Part shown: one piece after another, positions 51,750 through 62,675 of the stretch
Layout of the letters: the number at the start of each line of letters is the position of its first letter
Numbering within the stretch: the stretch's first letter is position 1
Assembly: GCA_946537255.1 (NCBI GenBank)
Contig: CAMNFS010000002.1
Location: 1 to 64,000 of the forward strand
Direction: 5' to 3'
Origin: an uncultured Erysipelotrichaceae bacterium
Lineage (GTDB): Bacteria; Bacillota_I; Bacilli_A; Erysipelotrichales; Erysipelotrichaceae
DNA length: 64,000 nucleotides
Position numbers and translations under genes: made by a program
Notes under the pieces: model-generated
The model's input: only the letters and a program-made list of their open reading frames with translations
What the model was told of the DNA's origin: nothing
Database searches by the model: none

Positions 51750-52982
51750 TTACTTTCTGAAAGCTGAATGACAGTAGGAACCGGGCGTCATGCCGTATTT
51801 CTTTTTGAACAGCTCGATGAAGTGGGAGTGAGAAGAAAATCCCAGCATGATGTAAATATCAGAGGACTTCAGATTTTTCTGCTGAAGGAGACTGACCGCT
51901 TCCTTCAGTTTTTCTTCCGTTATGAAGGACTGCAGAGACTGATGCATGTCTTTTTTGAAAACAGCGGAAAGGGTATTGCGGTTGACGGGAATGAGGGAGG
52001 CAATTTTCTGTACGGTCAGCGGCTCGAACAGATGGCTGCGCACATATTGTATGGCTTTGCGTGTATAGACAGAGTAACCCTTCAGGGCGCTTGCCTCATG
52101 CACTTTGTCACAGAGTGTCTCAAGCACATGGCGCGTGAAACGTTCGATTTCCATCGGGCTGTACATGTGATCCAGTTCCCGGCACCAGGACTCGGAAACC
52201 GTGAGCGTGTAGTCAGGATCCGTACCGTTGGAGAGAGCGATTTCCATCATCTGCCTGAGACGGACGACAAATTCATATTTGATCTGCTGCAGGGGGTCTT
52301 CTGAGAATGAGCCGGCAGATCCGTTGTGGGGACTGCGTATGGCAAGATCCAGCATTGCTCTGTCACCGCTGGCAATCGCATGGGCAATGCCGGAATAGTA
52401 GGATTCTGAGATGTGAGGAAACGGCTCACTTGGATAAGGATCCGAATCGGAAAGAATATGCAGGTCTTCATGCGGTATGATATTCAGCAGTTCGTAAATA
52501 CGGTAATACTGCAGATCCGGCGCGAATGATCCGACACAGAGGTATTTTGCCATTGACGCAAAGGAAGCCAGCTGATGCCGGGAGAGAATGGGCTGTCTTC
52601 GCAGCAGGGTGTAATACCATGCGAGCCTCTTTTCCTTGATCGTATAATCTACAATGCGCGTGTCAAAGGAACCGTTTCTGGAAGAGAGAACCGGCTCACT
52701 CAAAAGAAAACCGGTCTCATCCAGCCGTACGATCACAACGCTGCAGAACTGACCGGTTTCAACCATAGCGGTACTTGTCCATGGCTGCTGGTTCTGCAGC
52801 GTTGAAAGAGCCGGTATGAGAATTCCTTCCCTGCCGCAGTCTGATAATTCCGGCGGAAAGGAAAGAAGCACTTCATCGTTCAGAGTGTGGATCTGAAAAG
52901 AGATTCCCGTCGTGAGATAGAGAGTTTCCAGAGCAGTTTTCTTCTGGACAGTCAGATTCAGTGTTTTAACAGCCATATTCAT
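51750..52982 (-). CDS. AraC-family transcriptional regulator
   Basis: A 410-residue regulator. The C-terminal 100 residues hold two helix-turn-helix motifs (LTVQKIASLIPVNRNTLSAVFKKD and KSSDIYIMLGFSSHSHFIELFKKKYGMTPG), characteristic of AraC/XylS. The N-terminal 300 residues have no clear cupin or response-regulator fold. It resembles the YesN/YtrA-style regulators of sugar genes in Bacillota. It is divergent from the beta-glucoside PTS operon, which it probably controls; a 15-bp imperfect palindrome lies between them (53004-53018). The first of two start ATGs is given. Confidence 0.87.
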   Translation of the reverse strand: MNMAVKTLNLTVQKKTALETLYLTTGISFQIHTLNDEVLLSFPPELSDCGREGILIPALSTLQNQQPWTSTAMVETGQFCSVVIVRLDETGFLLSEPVLSSRNGSFDTRIVDYTIKEKRLAWYYTLLRRQPILSRHQLASFASMAKYLCVGSFAPDLQYYRIYELLNIIPHEDLHILSDSDPYPSEPFPHISESYYSGIAHAIASGDRAMLDLAIRSPHNGSAGSFSEDPLQQIKYEFVVRLRQMMEIALSNGTDPDYTLTVSESWCRELDHMYSPMEIERFTRHVLETLCDKVHEASALKGYSVYTRKAIQYVRSHLFEPLTVQKIASLIPVNRNTLSAVFKKDMHQSLQSFITEEKLKEAVSLLQQKNLKSSDIYIMLGFSSHSHFIELFKKKYGMTPGSYCHSAFRK

Positions 52983-53189
52983 TACCTGGAAATGATTGCA
53001 AATCTGATATTATATTAGCATTTCAGACAGTCCTGAGACTTTTTAATTTGCTAAGATATTTCCATAAATACGCGTATTCATCATTTGAAATCTGGAACAG
53101 GGTGTGATTCTGTCTTTTTCTTTCGACGGAAAACAGAATCCCATCATCCCGGTATTTTTTGTCTATGGAGAGAAAGGAAGGAGATAAAA
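52983..53189. promoter_or_regulatory. AraC/PTS divergent control region
   Basis: The gap holds an imperfect palindrome CTGATATTATATTAG (53004-53018) close to the regulator start and an inverted repeat GATTCTGT...ACAGAATC (53106-53113 and 53133-53140) in the PTS leader. The second could form an attenuator hairpin of the kind used with PTS antiterminators, but no antiterminator gene is nearby. The site AAGGAAGGAG precedes the PTS start. Confidence 0.4.
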
Positions 53190-56058
<2,869 letters not shown>

Positions 56059-56075
56059 GAAGGAGATCAAACGAC

Positions 56076-56588
56076 ATGGGATTCTTTGACAAGCTGTTCA
56101 AGAAGGAAGAAGAGATCAGTCTTCCCCCGGTTGAAGTCGGTGATGATGCGATTGTTGCGGTTGCGGATGGACAGATGATTGACGTAGCAAAGGTATCTGA
56201 TCCGGTATTTGCGGAAAAGATGATGGGTGACAGCACGGCATTCAGCTATGATGGCGGAAAAGTCGTTCTCTGTGCTCCGGCGAACGGAACTCTGTCAGTC
56301 TTATTTCCGACCGGCCATGCATTCGGGATTACCAGAAGTGACGGAGTTGAACTGCTGGTGCACTGTGGTGTCAACACGGTGGAAGCCAAGGGAGATGGCT
56401 TCCGCCTGCTGAATAAAAAACAGGGAGACACAGTCAAGGCAGGAGATCCGATTGTAGAAGCAGATATCGGGAAATTATCCGCAAAGTACGACATGAGCAC
56501 AATGCTTATCATCACAAATCCAAATGGAAAGGAATTCCATTTCCTGGAACCGCAGCCGGTAAAGCGCGGCCAGAGCGTCATTCAGTAA
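56076..56588 (+). CDS. PTS EIIA component, glucose type
   Basis: A 170-residue EIIA(Glc)-like protein. The phosphohistidine is in GVELLVHCGVNTVEAKGDGF, and the second active-site His corresponds to the one in FPTGHAFGI. It carries phosphate from HPr to the EIIB domain of the first gene. It completes the three-gene beta-glucoside operon, 17 nt after the GH1 gene. Confidence 0.93.
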   Translation: MGFFDKLFKKEEEISLPPVEVGDDAIVAVADGQMIDVAKVSDPVFAEKMMGDSTAFSYDGGKVVLCAPANGTLSVLFPTGHAFGITRSDGVELLVHCGVNTVEAKGDGFRLLNKKQGDTVKAGDPIVEADIGKLSAKYDMSTMLIITNPNGKEFHFLEPQPVKRGQSVIQ

Positions 56589-56613
56589 AGAATTCAAAAC
56601 TGTTATTATCCGG

Positions 56614-56647
56614 AAAAGAGGGTAGATACAATTGCTTACCCTCTTTT
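56614..56647 (+). terminator. PTS operon terminator
   Basis: AAAAGAGGGTA and TACCCTCTTTT form a perfect 11-bp stem with a 12-nt loop. Confidence 0.92.
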
Positions 56648-56794
56648 CATTGGGTTCTGAAAGCCCATGCCCGCATGTTTGAAAAGGGATGTTTTTTCGT
56701 AAGAGGAGTCTGATGCAGAGATCGAAACAGTAAAAAAATGCGTTCGCCAATGCGATTTCTGAAGCGTTTGAAGGCATTGGGAAATGATTCGGGT

Positions 56795-56808
56795 TATAAT
56801 TTCCGGGT
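56795..56808 (+). promoter_or_regulatory. -10 box directly before the small kinase gene
   Basis: TATAAT (56795-56800) ends 8 nt before ATG 56809, with no ribosome site between. Confidence 0.55.
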
Positions 56809-57414
56809 ATGAAGAAGCCGATTCTATATATGCCGATTGGACTGCCTGGCAGCGGGAAAAGCACATATCTTTCCAGGATCGCGGATATTGTTATTGTTTC
56901 CGGAGACGGAATCCGCCGGGCCATGTTCGGTGATGAAGGAATACAGTACACTGATACATGGCTGAAGGCACTGTGTTATGACCCTTCCAGGATGTCGGAA
57001 AATCAGAAAAAATCTGCCTGCAGTGAGGTGGTGTGGACGATTGTTGACAAGCGGATCATCCAGCTTCTGAAAAGCGGGAAAAGTGTCGGCTATGATGGTA
57101 TCAATACGGACGAGACATTACGCCGCGCCGCCATCCGCCGCTTTCAGCCGTTTGCGGATATTCACGGGCTCTATTTTAAGGTGGATCCGGCTGTCTGTCT
57201 GGAGCGGAACCGAAACCGGAAGCGGCAGGTCGAGGAAGAATGGCTCAAAGGGCTGGCATCGCACATTGCGATTCCAAAGCTCATGGAGGGATTTCAGATC
57301 ATCGATGTGATTGATGAAAACGGTGCGGTGATCCAGAGGCTTGACGGAACATCGGATGAGGACCGCACGGGAAATAAGGATTTTGGAAAAGGAAGTATGA
57401 AAAATGATCTATGA
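56809..57414 (+). CDS. P-loop kinase (AAA_33/polynucleotide-kinase-like)
   Basis: A 201-residue ATP-binding protein with Walker A PIGLPGSGKSTYL (about 9-21), the acceptor-site Asp in IVSGDGIRR, and a LID-like region with ERNRNRKRQVEEEWL. This resembles the kinase half of T4 polynucleotide kinase and gluconate-type kinases, but the substrate cannot be named. Its last 11 nt overlap cysK, so the two are co-translated. Confidence 0.8.
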   Translation: MKKPILYMPIGLPGSGKSTYLSRIADIVIVSGDGIRRAMFGDEGIQYTDTWLKALCYDPSRMSENQKKSACSEVVWTIVDKRIIQLLKSGKSVGYDGINTDETLRRAAIRRFQPFADIHGLYFKVDPAVCLERNRNRKRQVEEEWLKGLASHIAIPKLMEGFQIIDVIDENGAVIQRLDGTSDEDRTGNKDFGKGSMKNDL

Positions 57415-58333
57415 AAATATACTCGAAGCAGTAGGACACACACCTTTGATCCGTCTGAATCATATGGTGGAAGAAGAAAGTGCACAGGTGCTGGTGAAGA
57501 TGGAAGGCCTGAATGTCGGGGGTTCCATCAAGACAAGAACCGCGCTGAATATGATTCTTGAAGCTGAGAAAAAAGGACTGGTTCATCCGGATTCCATTAT
57601 TGTGGAGCCGACCAGCGGAAATCAGGGCATCGGCCTGGCACTGGTTGGGGCGGTAAAGGGATACCGGACGATTATCATCATGCCGGACTCTGTCAGTGTG
57701 GAGCGCCGCAAGCTGGTCTGCCATTATGGCGCTGAGGTGATACTGATTCATGACGACGGAGATATCGGAAAATGCATGGATGAATGTCTGCAGACAGCGC
57801 TGAGAATGCAGAAAGAAGATCCGAAGGTATTTGTGCCGCAGCAGTTTGCCAATCCGGATAACAAACTTGCCCAGTACAGATTTACGGCAGCGGAAATTCT
57901 GGAGGATGTGAACGGCCCGATAGACGGTTTCTGCAGCGGCATCGGCACCGGCGGCACGATCAGCGGGATCGGTGAAGCCCTGAAGGAAAAAAATCCGCAG
58001 ATTGAAATCTGGGCAGTTGAACCGGAAAACGCCGCGATTCTTGCGGGCGGAAACATCGGTACGCATCTGCAGATGGGAATCGGCGACGGTATTATTCCGG
58101 ATATTCTGAATATGGAGATCTACAATGATATCTGTATCATTTCCGATGAGGATGCCCTGGAAACTTCCAGACGTCTTGCCAGAGAAGAGGGACTCATGTG
58201 CGGTATCTCCAGCGGAACCAATGTCGCGGCGGCACTGCGGCTGGCAAAGAAGCTTGGAAAAGGCAAAACGGTTGTCACCGTGCTTCCGGATACCGCGGAG
58301 CGGTATTTTTCCACCCCGCTGTTTCTGGATTGA
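57404..58333 (+). CDS. cysK: Cysteine synthase family protein
   Basis: A 309-residue fold-type II PLP enzyme. The PLP lysine is in GGSIKTRTALNM (Lys43), the phosphate-binding loop is GIGTGGTISGIGEAL, and the substrate loop is EPTSGNQGIGLAL. In classical O-acetylserine sulfhydrylase that loop is TSGNTG; the Gln in place of Thr could alter the amino-acrylate partner, so the true reaction (cysteine or a related beta-substituted alanine) is open. No serine acetyltransferase gene lies nearby. It overlaps the upstream kinase. Confidence 0.85.
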   Translation: MIYENILEAVGHTPLIRLNHMVEEESAQVLVKMEGLNVGGSIKTRTALNMILEAEKKGLVHPDSIIVEPTSGNQGIGLALVGAVKGYRTIIIMPDSVSVERRKLVCHYGAEVILIHDDGDIGKCMDECLQTALRMQKEDPKVFVPQQFANPDNKLAQYRFTAAEILEDVNGPIDGFCSGIGTGGTISGIGEALKEKNPQIEIWAVEPENAAILAGGNIGTHLQMGIGDGIIPDILNMEIYNDICIISDEDALETSRRLAREEGLMCGISSGTNVAAALRLAKKLGKGKTVVTVLPDTAERYFSTPLFLD

Positions 58334-58447
58334 CGGACATTCTGAAAGAGCGGAAGGGTGCTTTCTTTCCGCATGGATGAAAAGAAACAAACGGTGTAAA
58401 AATACAAATTACATGACAGAAAACAACCGGGGACAGATAAAAAGAAG

Positions 58448-58459
58448 TAGAATATAAGC
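58448..58459 (+). promoter_or_regulatory. -10 box directly before the M15 peptidase gene
   Basis: TAGAAT (58448-58453) ends 6 nt before ATG 58460; no Shine-Dalgarno is present. Confidence 0.45.
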
Positions 58460-59230
58460 ATGGATGCGTTCAGGGAATACAAAGGAAAGATTATTACGAT
58501 TATCGTGCTGATCATAGCGATTGTGATCGGCCTTATTATATTGAATCTCAAAAGCTGCGCAGGCAGAAAAAAGCCTGAGCCGACTCCCACTCCGACTCCG
58601 GAAGTGACTGCAGAGCCGCTGCCGACGGTGGAACCGGAACCAACCCCGGAGCCGACTCCGGAGGTGGATCTTACTTCAGATGAATCCATCACCCGGTATA
58701 TTTCTCAGAAATATCCGATATCCGAGTCGTATGTGCCGTCTGATCTGCGAACGGTCAATGTTCATGTCTCAAAGCCGCAGCAACTGCGTTCGGAAGCCGC
58801 GGACAAACTGGAAGAGATGTTCAAGGCCGCCATTGACGACAGAATCTATCTGAAACTTGCCAGCGGGTACCGTTCCTACCGGGAACAGGCGGATCTGCAC
58901 AGCTACTATACCCAGACAAGAGGCGCATACTATGCCTCCATCGTAGATGATCATCCCGGCGCAAGTGAACATCAGCTTGGCCTTGCGGCGGATATCGGAT
59001 GCTGGAACGGTGCCTGTGAACTGAGCTACTGCTTTACGAACTATCCGGATTATACCTGGCTGAAGGAAAACTCCTGGAAATACGGATGGATCGAACGGTA
59101 TCCGGAAGGAACGCAGTCACTGACCGGGATGGCATACAGCCCATGGCATTACCGCTATGTGGGAATTGATGAAGCCGCGAAGATTCACGAAAGCGGCAAG
59201 ATCATGGAACAGTATTACAACATTCAGTAA
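58460..59230 (+). CDS. M15-family D-alanyl-D-alanine carboxypeptidase
   Basis: A 256-residue envelope enzyme with one N-terminal membrane helix (about 9-30), a Pro/Thr/Glu-rich spacer (about 38-68) and an M15B peptidase domain. Zinc motifs are SEHQLGLAADIG and SPWHYRYVG; SGYRSYREQADL precedes them. It is a paralogue of the copy at 23210-24016 with the same architecture but a different spacer. It is preceded by a -10 box only 6 nt from the start codon. Confidence 0.9.
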   Translation: MDAFREYKGKIITIIVLIIAIVIGLIILNLKSCAGRKKPEPTPTPTPEVTAEPLPTVEPEPTPEPTPEVDLTSDESITRYISQKYPISESYVPSDLRTVNVHVSKPQQLRSEAADKLEEMFKAAIDDRIYLKLASGYRSYREQADLHSYYTQTRGAYYASIVDDHPGASEHQLGLAADIGCWNGACELSYCFTNYPDYTWLKENSWKYGWIERYPEGTQSLTGMAYSPWHYRYVGIDEAAKIHESGKIMEQYYNIQ

Positions 59231-59909
59231 ACGGAAAAGAAATCGCCTGGAAGATTTGGGTTTCATTCAGCAAAATCTGAACCGGAAGTCTCTGAAGTCC
59301 ATGACCATACGAACCTTATGAACGGGGAACGGAAAGTTCTCCTTTCTTTTTCCTTCCCGGCCGGAGGCACAGCGGCATTGATCCACAGTCTCATTCCGGC
59401 ATGATTCGCGGGCAGGGAAGAAAGCAGAGAACAGCAGAAACAGATTCAGATGTTAAGAAACAAGAGTCGGCTTAATGACCGGGGATCTGCGAAGAATGTG
59501 CATGGGGACTTCATGATAATCGGAAGACATGCATGCAGATCGGAAATCAGGTGCGCCGGCAGATGAAACAGGATGCGCAGATCCGCCGGTTTGGATAATT
59601 GGGCAGGGAACCCTGCCTGCAGACTTCAGGTGCATCTGCTTCCATTTAAGGCTTCTCATACACAGCCGGCTTTCTGCCTGCGGCAGAATTTACAGGATCC
59701 GGTATCCTTCCTGCAATCTGCGTTTTCATGGAAGCACACTGCTGATCCATCATTGAATAGCCAGGCAGCAGAAACAGAATCAGTCATCACAATGCCCACC
59801 GGGATTTCGGGCTTTTTTTGATCATGCGGGAGGTGCATGTAAGAACGGAGAAAGCAGCTTCTTTGTATTGGCATGCATGTTCATTTCCCGCTTTACTGAA
59901 ATGAAAAAG
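59231..59909. other. Gene-free stretch with consecutive hairpins
   Basis: No convincing protein gene is seen; the short frames lack ribosome sites. In the right half several perfect or near-perfect hairpins follow one another: GGCAGGG-AA-CCCTGCC (59602-59617), TTCTGCC-TGC-GGCAGAA (59672-59688), GGATCCGGTATCC (about 59695-59707) and a GCCC...GGGC stem (59794-59812) followed by TTTTTTT. This is what a structured small RNA with a terminator on the plus strand would look like, but I match it to no known family. Confidence 0.4.
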
Positions 59910-59933
59910 GACCTTCGAATCGCCGAAGGTCCG
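59910..59933 (-). terminator. asnA terminator
   Basis: On the minus strand GGACCTTCGG pairs with CGAAGGTCC and is followed by TTTTTC, 27 nt after the asnA stop. Confidence 0.88.
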
Positions 59934-59959
59934 TATGAGAAAACCTGGATCATGTCTCT

Positions 59960-60970
59960 TCAGAGCAGAGGGATATTGTGCTTCGCGCAGGAATCGATCA
60001 TTTCCTGAGGCCAGATGCTTGCCTGGACTTCCCCGATGTGTGCTTTGTTCAGCAGCAGCATGCAGAGCCGGCTCTGGCCGATTCCGCCGCCGATGGTAAA
60101 CGGAAGTTCGCGGCGGAGGATCATCTGATGATAGGGAAGTGAGAGTCTTCCCTCACAGTGATTTGCCCGGCACTGGCTCTGGATGGATGCTTCGTTGACC
60201 CGGACACCCATGGAAGAGATTTCAAGAGCCAGAGACAGACTTGGCAGCCAGAACAGAAGATCGCCGTTCAGGTTCCAGTCATCATAGTCCGGAGCGCGGC
60301 CGTCATGAGGCCGTTTGGAACGGTTCAGCGGCCACCCGATCTGTTTGATGAAGACACAGCCCTTTTCCCGGGTGATTGCGGTTTCCCGATCCTTGACGGA
60401 AAGATCCGGATAGCGGTCCTCGAGTTCCTGACTGGTGATGAAATACACATCGTCGGCAAGATGGCAGACAGCCTGAGGATATTTGTACCATACCTCATGT
60501 TCCATATGCTTGATGATTTTGAAGATTTCTCTGACGGTTTCTTCCAGCGTCTCTTCCGTACGTTCCTCTTCCGTAATCACCTTTTCCCAGTCCCACTGAT
60601 CGACATAGGCACTGTGGAGATTGTCGAGCAGTTCATCCCGGCGGATCGCATTCATATTGGTATAGAGGCCTTCGTGAACACCGAAGCCGTATTTCTTCAG
60701 GGCAAACCGCTTCCACTTGGCAAGCGACTGCACGACTTCAATTCTCTCTCCGCTCATTTCCTGCATTTCAAAGGAAACCGGACGTTCAATGCCATTGAGA
60801 TCATCATTCAGACCGCTCTTTCTGGTGACAAACAGCGGTGCGCTGATCCGGGAAAGGTTCATTTCCTTTCCGAATTCCTTCTGGAAGGTATCGCGGATGT
60901 ATTTTATGGCCTCCTGCGTCTCACGCACGGAGAGAATCGGATCGTATCCCTTTGGAAGAGTGAGCTTCAT
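59960..60970 (-). CDS. asnA: Aspartate-ammonia ligase (asparagine synthetase A)
   Basis: A 336-residue class-II-aminoacyl-tRNA-synthetase-like enzyme making asparagine from aspartate, ammonia and [43 protein letters not shown] [14 protein letters not shown] and the closing [23 protein letters not shown] are conserved. Its start is well placed and it stands alone. Confidence 0.95.
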   Translation of the reverse strand: MKLTLPKGYDPILSVRETQEAIKYIRDTFQKEFGKEMNLSRISAPLFVTRKSGLNDDLNGIERPVSFEMQEMSGERIEVVQSLAKWKRFALKKYGFGVHEGLYTNMNAIRRDELLDNLHSAYVDQWDWEKVITEEERTEETLEETVREIFKIIKHMEHEVWYKYPQAVCHLADDVYFITSQELEDRYPDLSVKDRETAITREKGCVFIKQIGWPLNRSKRPHDGRAPDYDDWNLNGDLLFWLPSLSLALEISSMGVRVNEASIQSQCRANHCEGRLSLPYHQMILRRELPFTIGGGIGQSRLCMLLLNKAHIGEVQASIWPQEMIDSCAKHNIPLL

Positions 60971-61172
60971 ATGAAATCCCCCTTTAAACTGACAGACACT
61001 ATTTTAATCATTCAGACCTCGAAAAGGAATGTCTGTTATTATGATTTTGAAAATTATTATGAAAAATAATGCGGTTTTTCTGTAACATTTTCATTCCGCT
61101 GCTGGTTTTCCTTCTCTGACATGTCCATGCCAGTATGGAAGAGGGGAAATGTAATTCTGAGGACCATTCGAT

Positions 61173-61877
61173 ATGCAAAAGCCATCATTATGGGAACGTC
61201 TGCAGTACTGGTTTGACAATCCGATGGAAAAGAGATCAGGAAATCTGATTTCTCTGCTTCAACGCACAGGAAGAAGATCAAAAAGCGTGTTCCGGCATCT
61301 TGTCTGAACTGTCTGTCCGGTATGAGGAAACAGATCTTCTGGATGAAGAGGCGATGAAGGAGATTGTGAAGAAATACTGGCATGTGGTGATTCTGAGCCC
61401 GCAGTCCGGTGAGGATGAAAAGGATGACATGAAGACTGCGCTTGAGCTGCTTCGGCTGCGGGATCTTCGCGCCCGGCATGGACTGCGGTTCAATATCACA
61501 GCCTCGATGGAGAAGGGGAGAAATCAGCAGCTGGTGGTCAGTGATGACCATACGGATTTTGTGGCAGCCTCCAATCTCTCCGCGCTGTTTCTTGCCCAGA
61601 TGGCTGAGAATCCCCAGCTGCATCCGATGTTTTCCGAGCTCTTGTCCAATGAGGGAAATGAAATTCTGCTGATGAAGGCAAAGCAGTGAACGCGGAAGGA
61701 GAAATGACCGTAAAGGATCTCAGAAAGGCAGCGCCCAGACACCATTTCATCCTGCTTGGATATCGGACGGAAGAAAACGCGTGTGTCTTCAATCCATATC
61801 TTTCCGACAGACTGACTCTGAACAAAGATCAGTATCTGATTCTGATCGGACCAGGGCTCTCTTCTGCATACATATGA
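61173..61877 (+). pseudogene. CASTOR/POLLUX-type ion channel gene, decayed
   Basis: The frame from ATG 61173 gives MQKPSLWERLQYWFDNP and a short basic continuation, like the start of a CASTOR/POLLUX (DMI1) channel, then stops at about 61307. A second piece (61300-61689) gives the C-terminal nucleotide-binding-like domain: LSELSVRYEETDLLDE, LRLRDLRARHGLRFNITASM and DFVAASNLSALFLAQMAENP. A third frame (about 61686-61877) carries its end: VKDLRKA...FILLGYRTEENACVFNP...LILIGPG. The membrane helices, central region and reading frame are lost. A complete family member has about 600 residues. Confidence 0.75.
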
Positions 61878-61938
61878 AAGAGGGATAAGGAAAAGCAGCG
61901 GAAATCCGGAAGGGATCCGCTGCTTTCAGGAACCGGCT

Positions 61939-62664
61939 TCAGCCGAATATTTCTTCGGAAAGGCCGATGAAGTCAAGGATCCTTGACTCTTCGACATTCA
62001 GGATAAGACGCTCCGGGAAATGAACTTCTTCCAGAAACGCCTCCGCTTCCCTGGTCATGCCGACCCAGAAGGGATCGTGGGCATCTGAACTGACGATGAT
62101 GGGGACATCCATCTTTTCGCACAGCTGAAGCATTTCCGTGTAGTTCTCCCGGAAGTTCAGCCGGTTTGGCTTGCGGAAGGAACTGCTGTTGACCTCGAGG
62201 GCAACATGCCAGGTTTTCGCGGCCTCCACCAGCCTTGGATAACAGAGCGGGGTATGAGAGTCATCCGGATGAGAGATGAAGCAGACTTTCGGATCTTTCA
62301 TGAAGGCGATGACGTTGTCGGTATTCTGATCCATTCCCGCGTTTTCATAACAGGTGGTATGGATGCCGGCAAGCGCATAGTCCAGTTTCTTCATGCATTT
62401 CGAGTCGAGCAGATTGACACCGTCATTGGTGACGTTGAGCTCACAGCCATGGATGATATGCACGCCATACAGAGTGCGGGGAATTACATCCAGTGCTTTG
62501 AAATAGAATGGATCGCAGGTTCCCGGGATGCCCGGACCATGCTCGCTGAGGCCGAGCAGGGAAAGTCCTTTTTCACTCGCGGCCTGTGCCATCTCCCGGA
62601 TCGTGCCGTAGGCATGGCCGCTGGCAATGGTATGAGTATGGATATCGCATGTCAGAGTCATCAT
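61939..62664 (-). CDS. PHP-domain phosphoesterase (YcdX/histidinol-phosphatase-like)
   Basis: A 241-residue metal-dependent hydrolase. The PHP ligands appear in order: CDIHTHTIASGH (His9, His11), LSEHGPGIPG, HGCELNVTNDG, GIHTTCY, ISHPDD and SSDAHDP. Length and motifs fit the YcdX group of phosphatases rather than HisK or polymerase PHP domains. The substrate is unknown. It is cotranscribed with the ABC exporter gene, whose stop lies upstream of it by 11 nt. Confidence 0.88.
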   Translation of the reverse strand: MMTLTCDIHTHTIASGHAYGTIREMAQAASEKGLSLLGLSEHGPGIPGTCDPFYFKALDVIPRTLYGVHIIHGCELNVTNDGVNLLDSKCMKKLDYALAGIHTTCYENAGMDQNTDNVIAFMKDPKVCFISHPDDSHTPLCYPRLVEAAKTWHVALEVNSSSFRKPNRLNFRENYTEMLQLCEKMDVPIIVSSDAHDPFWVGMTREAEAFLEEVHFPERLILNVEESRILDFIGLSEEIFG

Positions 62665-62675
62665 CTGTTCCTTCC

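Noticed and set aside
59529..59821. Small protein genes in the 59.5-59.8 kb gap
   Set aside because: They lack ribosome sites and codon preference and overlap the hairpins; no RNA gene of a known family could be matched either.
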